In this document: piece after piece, positions 6,927 to 14,671 of the stretch
How positions within the stretch are numbered: the stretch's first letter is position 1
Layout of the letters: the number at the start of each line of letters is the position of its first letter
DNA from: Micromonospora sp. RP3T
Lineage (GTDB): Bacteria; Actinomycetota; Actinomycetes; Mycobacteriales; Micromonosporaceae
Length of the DNA stretch: 41,508 nt
Assembly (NCBI RefSeq): GCF_003027925.1
Contig: NZ_PYPS01000052.1
Span: 1-41,508 of the forward strand
Reading direction: 5' to 3'
Notes under the pieces: model-generated
Seen by the model: the letters and a program-made list of their open reading frames with translations, nothing else
Databases searched by the model: none
Told to the model about the DNA's origin: nothing
Program-made: the position numbers and the translations under genes

Positions 6927-7826
6927 GTGAGACGAAGCGGAGGTGTGGTGGGCGAGGAGGACCGTTCGCGAACCGGCCCCGGCTCGCATCGGGAGGGCCG
7001 CCCGCGTAGCCGGTCCGCGCTGCGCCGGCTGCGGCGCCGGCGACGGATGGCGTTGGAGGGGCTGGCCGCGTTCCTCTGCCTGGCGGCGCTGGTGGTCTAC
7101 CTCGGCACCGAGCGGCACGACGCGCCGCGCGAGGAGAGCGCGGCCCTGCCGGTGGCGCCGACCGGCCGCGTCGGGCTGCCGGGCGAAGCCGACGGCGCGG
7201 TCGCCACCCCCGGCCTGCGCCCCCGGCAGCGCCCGCCGTCCCCGAGCCCCTCACCGTCCCCGAGTCCCGCACCGTCCACGATGGCGCCACCGACGGTCGC
7301 GGTCAGCCGGGCCGAGGTGCCCGCCTCGGTCGACCTCACCGCCGTGGGCACCGTCGACTGGGTGCACTGGGGGCTGCTCGGCGGTGACCGGACGGTCCGC
7401 AAGCGGGGCGGTTCCGGCGCGATCCGGGACGAGGGCGGCCGGGGCCGGCGGGAGAGCTTCAGCAACAACCCGGAGGCGTACGCCTGGCGGGACGGCGCGC
7501 CGGTGGCCTCGGCCAGCGGCACCATGTCCGGGGTCTACACCTGCGACCAGGGCAACGGTTTCCGTCTCGCGGTGACCTCCGACGGGCAGTCGCGCACCGT
7601 GCACCTCTATGCCGGGCTCTGGATGGCCCGTGGCCGGCTCGACGTGCGGATCGCCGGTGGGCCGGTCAGCACGCTCCGGATGGAGGACCCGCACACCGCG
7701 CTGACCACCGACTTCACCGTCCGGTTCCGCGCGCCGCGCGGTGTGAAACTGCTGCTGAGCTGGACGGTGGAGGAGTCCCTCGGGCAGTGCGGCAACGTCA
7801 GCCTCCAGGCCGTCGCGCTGCGCTGA
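6927..7826 (+). CDS. Single-pass membrane protein with extracellular DWxHWG domain (paralogue 2)
   Basis: The 299-residue paralogue of the preceding protein. It has a short basic cytoplasmic tail (LRRLRRRRR at 33-40), one membrane helix at about 42-58, a linker with PSPSPSP repeats at 104-118, then the shared domain at about 134-299 with DWVHWG at 144-149 and RAPRGVKLLLSW at 268-279. Unlike paralogue 1, its domain has two cysteines (residues 206 and 288), which could form a disulfide outside the cell. The start is uncertain: GTG at 6927 is given, but in-frame GTGs at 6945 and 6948 lie just after GGAGG. The 146-bp gap from paralogue 1 means the two may be separately transcribed. Function unknown. 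Confidence 0.78.
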   Translation: MRRSGGVVGEEDRSRTGPGSHREGRPRSRSALRRLRRRRRMALEGLAAFLCLAALVVYLGTERHDAPREESAALPVAPTGRVGLPGEADGAVATPGLRPRQRPPSPSPSPSPSPAPSTMAPPTVAVSRAEVPASVDLTAVGTVDWVHWGLLGGDRTVRKRGGSGAIRDEGGRGRRESFSNNPEAYAWRDGAPVASASGTMSGVYTCDQGNGFRLAVTSDGQSRTVHLYAGLWMARGRLDVRIAGGPVSTLRMEDPHTALTTDFTVRFRAPRGVKLLLSWTVEESLGQCGNVSLQAVALR

Positions 7827-7956
7827 TCCGCGTACGCCGCCCGGATGCGCGTCGTGCCAGGCTGAACCGTCGGGACAGTTTGTCCGTCGCGCGCCGGGTC
7901 GACCGACGTACCTTTCCGAGGTCCCCGTCCGTCCATCCTCTGTGGAGGTTCGACCG

Positions 7957-8268
7957 ATGAGCCGCCCCACGCCTCTCGCCCCTGCCCGCCAGTCCTCCGA
8001 TCGCGGGGTGTTGCGGGACATCCCGCTGCCGCCGTACGTGACGGTGGAGGACGTCCAGTTCGCGGTGCGGGCGGTGGTGGTGCACGCGCCACGGTCCTGG
8101 TCGGGCGGGACCATCTGCCGCAACGACGCGAGCCCGCATCCGTGCAGGTTGCACCGCTGGGGCCGGCGGGTGCTCACGCTGCGCGGGCTGCCGCCGGCCG
8201 AGATCGACGCGCTTGTCGAGCGGGGCGACCCCGCCGCCGCCCCGCGCCCGTACCGGCCCGGCGCCTGA
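7957..8268 (+). CDS. Small hypothetical protein
   Basis: Not recognised. It encodes 103 residues. A conserved-looking middle (YVTVEDVQFAVRAVVVHAPRSWSGGTICRNDASPHPCRLHRWG) holds two cysteines and several His/Trp/Arg residues. A helix (LPPAEIDALVERGD) follows, with a Pro-rich end. There is no signal peptide or membrane segment. The ATG at 7957 lies nine bases after GGAGG, and third positions are strongly G/C, so it is very likely a real gene. It converges on the dacB-like gene with 23 bp between the stop codons. Confidence 0.65.
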   Translation: MSRPTPLAPARQSSDRGVLRDIPLPPYVTVEDVQFAVRAVVVHAPRSWSGGTICRNDASPHPCRLHRWGRRVLTLRGLPPAEIDALVERGDPAAAPRPYRPGA

Positions 8269-8291
8269 ACGCCTGGGCCGGCGCGGGTCGG

Positions 8292-9875
8292 TCAGCAGAA
8301 CGCCGGCTTGACCCAGGAGCACTCCCGACCCTCCGGCACCCGTGGTGAGTCCGGTGCGGTCGGCACGGTCCGCCGGGCGGTCGCCGTCTCCTTCTCGGTG
8401 TACGTGGCCAGCGCGATCGCGATCTGGTCCTCCAGCCCCTTGACCGACGAGGTCAGGTAGTTGTTGAGCACGATCGAGAAGGCCAGCAGCCGGCCGTCGG
8501 CGTCGGTGACGTAGCCGGAGAGGCCGGACGCGCCGGTCAGGCTGCCGGTCTTGGCGTGCACGTTGTTCGCGGCGGCGGTGCCCGTCATCCGGCTGCGCAG
8601 CGTCCCGCCGACGAGCCGGTCGGCATTGCCGGCCACCGGCAGCGCGGCGTACCAGGTGTCGAACCAGGGCTCGGCGCGCACCGCGGAGAGCAGCGTCACG
8701 AACTGTGCGGGCGGGATCAGGTTGCGCCGGGACAGACCGGAGCCGTCACGCTGGCGCAGGGTGCCGGTGTCCATTCCGGCGTCGCCGACGTACTCGCCGA
8801 TCGCGGCCAGGCCGGCGGCCCAGGTGCCGGAACCGGAGAGCATCCGGCCCAGCTCCTTGGTGAGCACCTCGGCGTGCCCGTTGTTGGAGAGCTTGAGGAA
8901 CGGCACCATGAGGTCGGCCAGCGGCATCGAGTCGTGCCGCGCCAGCGGCCGGGCGGTGTCCGGGGTGGCCGTGCCGAGCACGGTCCGGCCGAGGACCCGT
9001 ACGCCGTGCCGGCGCAACGCGGACCGGAAGACGTCGGCGGCGTACCCGGTCGGTTCCCAGACCGTCACCCAGTCGCTCTCGGCGGCCTGGCCGACCGCGA
9101 TCTGGCCGGTCACCACGACGGTGTTGCTCCCGTGCTCCCGCTCGACGGAGACGGTGGTCTCGCCGCCGGTGACCGTCTCGGCCCGGTTGTCGATGTGCAG
9201 CCAGCCGTTGTCCGGGGTCATCGAGACCTTCGGACGGACGCCGGCCCGCGCGCCCGGCGCGACGTCGACGATCACGGTGCCGGCGTCGTAGTCGGTGTCC
9301 GGCGCGACGGTCAGCGCGGACACCTGCGCGGCGTAGTAGTAGGGCTCGTCGTCCCAGGTCCAGTCCGGACCGAGTCGGGTGCGGTCGTAGCGGGTGTCGT
9401 CGGCGACCAGGTCACCTGTCACCACCCGTACGCCGGCGGCGGCGACCTGCGCGGCGAGTCGGTCGTAGTCCGCGGCGAGCATGGTCGGGTCGCCGCCGCC
9501 GCGCAGGTAGAGGTCGCCGGAGAGCAGCCCGGCGCGGCGCGGCCCGGCGGCGCTGACGTCGGTGGTGAAGCGGTGCCCCGGGCCGAGCAGTTCCATCGCC
9601 GCCGTCGAGGTGAGCAGCTTGGTGTTGGAGGCGGGGACGAGCCGGCGGGTCCCGTTGCGGTCGTAGAGCGTGCGGCCGGTGCTGGTGTCGACCACGACCA
9701 CGCCCGTCTGCGCACCGTCCAGCCGGCTGTCCGCGAGGATCGCGTCGATGGTCGCGTGCAGCCGGGTCTGCGCCGGGGTGGGCGCGTCGGCCGTGGCGGT
9801 GGTGGTGCCGGCGGTGGCCGCGGTGGCGACCAGCACCAGCGCCGCGAGCGCCCGGGGAAAGAGACGACGATGCAT
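8292..9875 (-). CDS. dacB: D-alanyl-D-alanine carboxypeptidase/endopeptidase, PBP4 type (peptidase S13)
   Basis: A secreted low-molecular-weight penicillin-binding protein of 527 residues that removes terminal D-Ala or cleaves peptidoglycan cross-links. Residues 1-30 are a signal peptide. The three active-site motifs are present: SxxK at Ser83-Lys86 (PASNTKLL), SxN at Ser330-Asn332 (LSNNGHAE) and KTG at 442-444 (HAKTGSLTG). The roughly 240-residue insert between SxxK and SxN is the hallmark of the PBP4 class. No clear ribosome-binding site precedes the ATG at 9875. A better-placed AGGAAAG serves an out-of-frame ATG at 9891. It lies 64 bp after the aquaporin gene on the same strand and could be co-transcribed with it. 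Confidence 0.9.
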   Translation of the reverse strand: MHRRLFPRALAALVLVATAATAGTTTATADAPTPAQTRLHATIDAILADSRLDGAQTGVVVVDTSTGRTLYDRNGTRRLVPASNTKLLTSTAAMELLGPGHRFTTDVSAAGPRRAGLLSGDLYLRGGGDPTMLAADYDRLAAQVAAAGVRVVTGDLVADDTRYDRTRLGPDWTWDDEPYYYAAQVSALTVAPDTDYDAGTVIVDVAPGARAGVRPKVSMTPDNGWLHIDNRAETVTGGETTVSVEREHGSNTVVVTGQIAVGQAAESDWVTVWEPTGYAADVFRSALRRHGVRVLGRTVLGTATPDTARPLARHDSMPLADLMVPFLKLSNNGHAEVLTKELGRMLSGSGTWAAGLAAIGEYVGDAGMDTGTLRQRDGSGLSRRNLIPPAQFVTLLSAVRAEPWFDTWYAALPVAGNADRLVGGTLRSRMTGTAAANNVHAKTGSLTGASGLSGYVTDADGRLLAFSIVLNNYLTSSVKGLEDQIAIALATYTEKETATARRTVPTAPDSPRVPEGRECSWVKPAFC

Positions 9876-9939
9876 GTGCAGATGCTGCCATGGTGCTTTC
9901 CTGCGGGAAAGAGCCCGGGGCGAAAGGTTATTGCCGAAC

Positions 9940-10656
9940 TCAGGCTCGCGGCGTGGTCACCCGCTCCGCCGGCCCGGGCCCGCCCGCACCCGGGCGCAGG
10001 ATCAGCGGTGCGACCAGGGCGGCGAGTGCGCCGCCCAGCAACGGGAAGACGATGAAGACCCAGAGTTGGCGCAACGCGGTGCCGCCCTGGAACAGGGCCG
10101 GACCGAACGACCGCGCCGGGTTGACCGAGGTGCCGTCCAGGGTGAGGCCGACCAGGTGTGCGGCGGCCAACGCGAGACCGATCGGCACCCCGGCGAACGC
10201 GGCGTGCTCACCCCGCCCGGTCACCACCAGCACCACCAGGACGAAGAGGAACGTCAGCACCGTCTCCAGCACGGCGGCGCCGCCCAGGTTGATGTGCGCG
10301 CCGTAGCCGTTGGTGCCGAGCGCGCCGGTCTGGTCGACCACGTCACCCCATCGGGTGAGCGCCCAGATCACGAACGCGGCGACGGTGGCGCCGGCGAACT
10401 GCGCGACCCAGTACAGCACCGCGCCCAGCGGGGAGATCTTCCCGGAGAGCAGTACGCCCAGGGTCACCGCCGGGTTGATGTGGCTGCCGGAGAGCGGCCC
10501 CATCGTGTACACCAGCGCCAGCATGGTGAAGCCGAAGGCCAGGGCGACCACCACCACGCCACCCTGGACCCGGGCGAAGACGGCGCTGCCCACACCGAAG
10601 AAAATCAGCAGCAGCGAGCCGAGGAACTCGGCGACGTACCTGCGCGGGTCGTCCAT
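9940..10656 (-). CDS. Aquaporin (AqpZ-like water channel)
   Basis: A MIP-family channel of 238 residues with six membrane helices and two half-helices. The NPA boxes are at 61-63 (HINPAVTLG) and 179-181 (SVNPARSFGP). Aligning by eye to E. coli AqpZ, the selectivity-filter positions are Phe41, His167, Thr176 and Arg182, the set found in strict water channels rather than glycerol facilitators. The basic C-terminal tail is cytoplasmic. The ATG is preceded by TATGCT at a 6-nt spacing on its own strand. Water permeation is inferred from the filter residues. Confidence 0.92.
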   Translation of the reverse strand: MDDPRRYVAEFLGSLLLIFFGVGSAVFARVQGGVVVVALAFGFTMLALVYTMGPLSGSHINPAVTLGVLLSGKISPLGAVLYWVAQFAGATVAAFVIWALTRWGDVVDQTGALGTNGYGAHINLGGAAVLETVLTFLFVLVVLVVTGRGEHAAFAGVPIGLALAAAHLVGLTLDGTSVNPARSFGPALFQGGTALRQLWVFIVFPLLGGALAALVAPLILRPGAGGPGPAERVTTPRA

Positions 10657-10662
10657 GCCCCG

Positions 10663-10668
10663 AGCATA
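10663..10668 (-). promoter_or_regulatory. Leaderless -10 box (TATGCT) for the aquaporin gene
   Basis: TATGCT on the minus strand, six bases before the ATG at 10656. It is close to the TATAAT consensus. Confidence 0.5.
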
Positions 10669-10889
10669 GGGAGCCGCCGGTCGGGTCGGGGAAGAAACCG
10701 CTGCTCACGCCCGATCACCCGGCTCTATTTGACGGATCCACCGGCAGCGGGCACGGTGGGTGGTGAGGGGCCGTCCGACCGCCCCCCTTATTGCGGCGAA
10801 ACAGCGTTTCGTCCGCTTCCGGGTCGCGAGCCGACCGCGTGGGCCGAGTCGCCCGCGAATCCGAGAAACCAGCCATGAGGAGTGCCGCC

Positions 10890-11171
10890 ATGCTGACCAT
10901 GACCGACAACGCCGTCCTGGTGATCCGTGACCTCGCCGCCCAGCAGGACGTGGCCGACGCGGGTGGGCTGCGCATCGCCGCCGACACCGAGGCCGGCGCG
11001 CTCTCCATCGAGCTGGTCCCGGCACCCGTGCAGGGCGACCAGGTGGTCGACGACCAGGGGGCGCGGATCTTCCTGGACCCGGACGCCGCCGAGCTGCTCG
11101 ACGACACCTCGGTCGACGCGATGGTGGACGAGGAGGGCGTGGTCCAGTTCGGTTTCACCGAGAAGGAGTGA
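10890..11171 (+). CDS. HesB/IscA-like protein lacking all cysteines
   Basis: A small acidic protein of 93 residues. Its layout (an N-terminal LxxxAxxVIRDL helix, GLRIAADTEAGALSIELVPAP, then an acidic DQVVDDQGARIFLDPDAAELLDD segment) follows the A-type iron-sulfur carrier (HesB/IscA) fold. It contains no cysteine, whereas A-type carriers need three to hold iron or a cluster. It therefore cannot act as a classical Fe-S carrier. Actinobacterial homologues are nevertheless often labelled HesB. The ATG at 10890 follows GAGGAG. A 233-bp upstream region, with a GCGGCGAAAC-type hairpin near 10793-10817, separates it from the divergent aquaporin gene. Confidence 0.75.
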   Translation: MLTMTDNAVLVIRDLAAQQDVADAGGLRIAADTEAGALSIELVPAPVQGDQVVDDQGARIFLDPDAAELLDDTSVDAMVDEEGVVQFGFTEKE

Positions 11172-11172
11172 C

Positions 11173-12276
11173 TCAGCCGGCGCGGCGGGCCTCCCCGCCG
11201 CGCTGCGGCCGGCCGGTGCGCCCCCACTCCGGCGCGTCCTGGCCGGGCCGCCACGAACCGCCGCGCTGCTCCCGGTCCGGTCCGATCAGCGCGGCCAGCA
11301 CGTGGGCCAGGTGGTGCGAGGTGCTCCAGGCGATCCAGTTGGCAGGCGAGCCCGCACCCGCGCCGCGCCGGGCCCGGCGCAACACCTCGTGGTCGCCCCA
11401 GGAGAAGCCCGACCCGGCCGCCGGCCAGTGCGGGGCGGCCACCAGCGTGCGGCACAGGTCGGCGAGGCGCTCGTCGCCCCGACCGCCCCGCCGGCACCAG
11501 CGGTAGATCCACCACGCGCCGTGGTCCGCCCACCGCAGCGTCGGCAGCCGGTCGCCGGGTGCGTCCGCGTCGCGTACCGCGCACCCCACCCCGTAGTCGG
11601 CGTACCCCAGTCGCAGGTCGGCCAGGCGTTGCCAGAGCAGCCAGTCGTAGCGGTCCAGGCGTACCGGCTCGTCGACCGGGAGCCGGGACAGCGCCGGCGG
11701 CATCCCACCCGCCGCCACGGTGACCGTGCGCCAGGCGTGCCGCCGGGCCCACTGGGCCGCGCGTCGCACCCGTGGCTCGGCCAGCCGGACGTCGGCCAGG
11801 CAGCACACATCGCCCGCGTCCAGCAGCAGGTCGCACTGCTCCGGCACCAGCCCGGTGGACCGCCACACCCGTTCCGCCGCGGCGGTGGTGGCGTCCGGGC
11901 CGGCCCGGTCCGGCCCGATCCGCAGCCGGACCACCGCCCCGCCCGCCCCGGCCCGGGCCGCCGCGCCGTGCGCGCCCAGCCGCCGGTCACTCTCCGCGAG
12001 CCCGATCACCGGCATCAGGGGTACGCCCCAGCGGATCGGGTCGTGTTCCGGAGTGTCCGGCAGCGCCGACACGTCGACGGCCGGCAGAAGCGAGGGAGGC
12101 AGCCGTCGCAGCGCCTCCACTGGGCCCGGCTCGTCCGTCGGCACGTCGACGATCGGGGCGAGCAGCGCGGCGGCGGTGTCGTCGAGGTGGGTCAGGGCCT
12201 CCCACTCGCCCCGTCGGCCGGCCAGCACGGGACGGTAGACCGGGTCCGGCGGCCAGCCGCCGGGTGCGGACACCAT
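11173..12276 (-). CDS. Beta-family protein (phage T4 beta-protein-like)
   Basis: A protein of 367 residues resembling the beta-protein family named after phage T4, proteins of unknown function with a probable TIM-barrel-like layout. Visible landmarks are YRPVLAGRRGEWEAL near the start, LLAPIVDVP, an alternating set of strands and helices (VVRLRI, CDLLLDAGDV, TVTVAAGGMP), and LRLGYADYGVGCA, which corresponds to the family's (F/Y)xDYG motif. The C-terminus after about residue 335 is Arg/Gly-rich and likely disordered. Some relatives sit in phage-defence loci, but nothing nearby supports that here. TACATT lies five bases before the ATG. The gene converges on the HesB-like gene with one base between the stop codons. 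Confidence 0.65.
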   Translation of the reverse strand: MVSAPGGWPPDPVYRPVLAGRRGEWEALTHLDDTAAALLAPIVDVPTDEPGPVEALRRLPPSLLPAVDVSALPDTPEHDPIRWGVPLMPVIGLAESDRRLGAHGAAARAGAGGAVVRLRIGPDRAGPDATTAAAERVWRSTGLVPEQCDLLLDAGDVCCLADVRLAEPRVRRAAQWARRHAWRTVTVAAGGMPPALSRLPVDEPVRLDRYDWLLWQRLADLRLGYADYGVGCAVRDADAPGDRLPTLRWADHGAWWIYRWCRRGGRGDERLADLCRTLVAAPHWPAAGSGFSWGDHEVLRRARRGAGAGSPANWIAWSTSHHLAHVLAALIGPDREQRGGSWRPGQDAPEWGRTGRPQRGGEARRAG

Positions 12277-12461
12277 ACTTCAATGTAGCGGCTCGATTGC
12301 TCTCCGTCACCGCCCCTTTCGGGTGGTCGGCGTTCCCGTTGACACGACGGAGGGCGCGGTGGTGGCATGGTCTCCGCGGGCACGGCCGGGCATGGACGGG
12401 CAACCATGACCACCCCTGAGCCGCCCCGTGCCCGGGTCGGCCCGCCCGGAAGGCCACCCCC

Positions 12462-13781
12462 ATGACCCCGCAGTCCCGCCTCCGGCTCGGCGCGGCCCTG
12501 ACCGCCGCCGCGGCCGCGCTGCTCGTCGCCGGTCAACTGCCCGCGCTCGCGGTCGACGACCCGCCCGCGCCGGTGACCGGCAACGCCACCCACTTCGACG
12601 GCCTCGGCTCCCCGTACGGCGGCTGCGGCCTGCCCCAGTCCGAACTGGACTCGCCGGATTTCGTCGCGCTCAACGTCTACGACCTGCCCGGCGACTACAC
12701 GTCCTATCCGGTCCGGCCGCTGCCACCGGACCAGGCGAACCGGATCGGGCTGTGGAACAACGGCTTGAACTGCGGCCGGTTCGTCCGGGTGACCATCGGG
12801 GACCGGTGTACCGGTACCAACGACGGCGCGCCGGGGCAGCCGTTCTGCCGCAACGGCTCCTGGGTCGCCGACGGCTACAACGGCGCCACCCTGACCATGG
12901 TGGTCGCCGACTCCTGCGGCGACGGCAACGCCTGGTGCCGGGACGACCGGAACCATCTGGACCTGTCCACCGCCTCGCTGAACCGCTTCGCGCGCGGCGG
13001 CGTCCCGGTCGGTGACCTCTATCCGAGCCACTGGAACAACCGGCAGGTCTCCTGGTCGTTCGTGCCGGCGCCGGACTACTCCGGCGACCTCCGGATCGCG
13101 TTCCTGCGCGGCGCCCAGCGGTACTGGCCGGCCATCGCGGTGTCCCACCTGCCCAACGGCATCCACGGTGTGGAGTACCTGGCCGACGGGGTGTGGCGGG
13201 CCGCCACCATGAACAGCGACATGGGCCAGTCGTACGTGCTCGGTGCCACCACCACCGCCGGCGGCGTCGACTTCCAGATCCGGGTACGTGACGTCACCGG
13301 CGCGCTGGTGGGCGGCGGCCGGGTGTACCGGTTCGCGCTGCCGGCCTCGTGCGGCGGCACCTGCTCCGCCGCGTACACGCCGGTCAGCTACACCACGTCG
13401 GACGGTCCGACGGCCCCGCCGACCGCGTCGCCGAGCCCGACGGCCTCACCGAGCCCGACGGCGTCACCGAGTCCGTCCGGATCGGGGTGCGCGGCGGCCT
13501 GGACGGTCACCGGCGCGTGGGCCGGCGGCTTCCAGGCCGAGGTGACGGTCCGCAACACCGGTACGTCCGCCGCCACCGGCTGGCGCAGCGAGGTCGCCTT
13601 CCCCGGTGGGCAGCGGCTGGTGAACGCCTGGAACGCCGGCGCGACGCAGTCCGGCGCGCGGGTGACCGCGACGAACGCGGCCTGGAACGGCGCGTTGCCG
13701 GCCGGCGGCACCACCAGTTGGGGTCTGGTCGTCTCCGGCGACAACCAGCCGCCGACCGAGGTGAGTTGCACGCTGCGGTGA
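12462..13781 (+). CDS. Secreted expansin-like protein with C-terminal CBM2
   Basis: An exported protein of 439 residues likely to loosen plant cell walls by binding cellulose without hydrolysis. A signal peptide spans 1-30 (ALA before VDD). Residues about 38-178 are the expansin double-psi beta barrel, with the catalytic-type Asp167 in HLDLS, matching the HFD/ALDLS motif of plant and Bacillus expansins, and several cysteines for disulfides. Residues about 190-300 resemble the second (CBM63) expansin domain. A TASPSP linker spans about 311-341, and residues 343-439 are a family 2 cellulose-binding module with paired cysteines 343 and 436. GGAAGG precedes the ATG. No CebR-type box is seen upstream, in contrast to the GH12 gene. 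Confidence 0.87.
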   Translation: MTPQSRLRLGAALTAAAAALLVAGQLPALAVDDPPAPVTGNATHFDGLGSPYGGCGLPQSELDSPDFVALNVYDLPGDYTSYPVRPLPPDQANRIGLWNNGLNCGRFVRVTIGDRCTGTNDGAPGQPFCRNGSWVADGYNGATLTMVVADSCGDGNAWCRDDRNHLDLSTASLNRFARGGVPVGDLYPSHWNNRQVSWSFVPAPDYSGDLRIAFLRGAQRYWPAIAVSHLPNGIHGVEYLADGVWRAATMNSDMGQSYVLGATTTAGGVDFQIRVRDVTGALVGGGRVYRFALPASCGGTCSAAYTPVSYTTSDGPTAPPTASPSPTASPSPTASPSPSGSGCAAAWTVTGAWAGGFQAEVTVRNTGTSAATGWRSEVAFPGGQRLVNAWNAGATQSGARVTATNAAWNGALPAGGTTSWGLVVSGDNQPPTEVSCTLR

Positions 13782-13787
13782 CCACGG

Positions 13788-13824
13788 CGGGGCCGGGCGC
13801 GGATCCGCTCCGCACCCGGCCCCG
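13788..13824. terminator. Bidirectional hairpin between convergent genes
   Basis: A perfect 10-bp stem pairs 13788-13797 with 13815-13824. It sits between the stops of the expansin gene and the minus-strand PepSY gene, so it can serve both. Confidence 0.6.
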
Positions 13825-13831
13825 GCCGCGT

Positions 13832-14518
13832 TCAGTCGTCGTCGCCGTGGCGACCGTGGTCGTCGTCCCGGTCGTGCGAACCGTGGTCGTCGCGCCCACC
13901 CCGGTCGTCCGAGCCGGCCCGGTCGTCGCGCCCACCCCGGTCGTCCGAGCCGGCCCGGTCGTCCGAGCCGGCCCGGTCGTCCGAGCCGGTCCGGTCGTCC
14001 GAGCCGGCCCGCTGCCGGTCGGCCTCCAGCACGGCGCCGGTCGCCCGGTCGACCTTGACCTCGTGCCGCCAGCCGTCGCGGGTGACCTTGACGCTCCACG
14101 TCGGACGGCCGTGCTCGGTCTCCGCCTCGATCTCGGTGACCCGGCCGCCCCCGGTGCGGGCCAGCGCCACCTCGGCGGCGCGCTGCCGGCTCACCGAGCC
14201 GCCGGCCGCCCGCGCCGGACCCGCGTCGTCGTCCGTACCCCGGCGGGCCGGGTTGTCCTCCCGCCCGGTACCCGCCGGGACGCGGTCGTCGTCGGCCGTG
14301 CCCCGGCGGGCCAGGTCGCCCCCGCCCCCGGTCGCCGACCGGGCCGGGTTGTCCTCGTCGCCCGTGGCCGTCCGGGCCGGGTTGTCCTCGACGGTCACGG
14401 CGGCCGGGGCGGTGCGGCCGGTCGACCGGTCCGCCGCGGTCGTGCCGAGCGCCACGCCGGTCACCGCCAGCACGGCGACTCCACCGGCCGCCGCCAGCAT
14501 CAGGGAGGTACGTCGCAT
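13832..14518 (-). CDS. Secreted PepSY-domain protein with acidic repeat tail
   Basis: An exported protein of 228 residues. A signal peptide or anchor covers about 1-28. A low-complexity region with DNPAR-x-x-T repeats runs to about 105. A single PepSY domain spans about 108-167 (RQRAAEVALA...VTEIEAETEHGRPTWSVKV...VDRATGAVLEAD). The last 55 or so residues are GSDDR and GRDDR repeats and an Asp/His-rich end, from a near-perfect 18-bp-period DNA repeat at about 13850-14010. PepSY domains bind or inhibit proteases, or modulate wall and metal processes. The Asp/His tail could bind cations. The ATG at 14518 follows GGAAAGG and is preferred to a GTG nine bases upstream. Confidence 0.78.
   Translation of the reverse strand: MRRTSLMLAAAGGVAVLAVTGVALGTTAADRSTGRTAPAAVTVEDNPARTATGDEDNPARSATGGGGDLARRGTADDDRVPAGTGREDNPARRGTDDDAGPARAAGGSVSRQRAAEVALARTGGGRVTEIEAETEHGRPTWSVKVTRDGWRHEVKVDRATGAVLEADRQRAGSDDRTGSDDRAGSDDRAGSDDRGGRDDRAGSDDRGGRDDHGSHDRDDDHGRHGDDD
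13850..14010. repeat. In-frame 18-bp tandem repeat
   Basis: Alternating units encode AGSDDR and GGRDDR at the 3' end of the PepSY gene. All units are multiples of three, so copy number can change without a frameshift. Confidence 0.7.
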
Positions 14519-14671
14519 GGTTGCCACCTTTCCTCGGTTCGTGTCGTCGAGACTGCGCGCCGGACGGTCGGGGCCGCGCTAGCCGACGGACAACGCCGGG
14601 TTAAGGCGCGTGGTCGTCGTCGGCCGGGAAAATCGCTGTCCGGCGCCGGAGCACGGTGGTAGACAGCCGGG

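Noticed and set aside
9412..9891. Out-of-frame reading frame at the dacB start with a good AGGAAAG site
   Set aside because: The product is Arg/His-rich low-complexity sequence typical of an overlapping frame. The PBP4 frame carries the signal peptide and all active-site motifs.
10793..10817. GCGGCGAAAC hairpin as a terminator or riboswitch before the HesB-like gene
   Set aside because: No plus-strand gene precedes it, the stem has a bulge, and no known riboswitch features accompany it. It is noted only as 5' leader structure.
11173..12276. Beta-family protein as part of a phage-defence island
   Set aside because: Its neighbours are an aquaporin, a HesB-like gene and an expansin. No nuclease, methylase or toxin-like partner is present.
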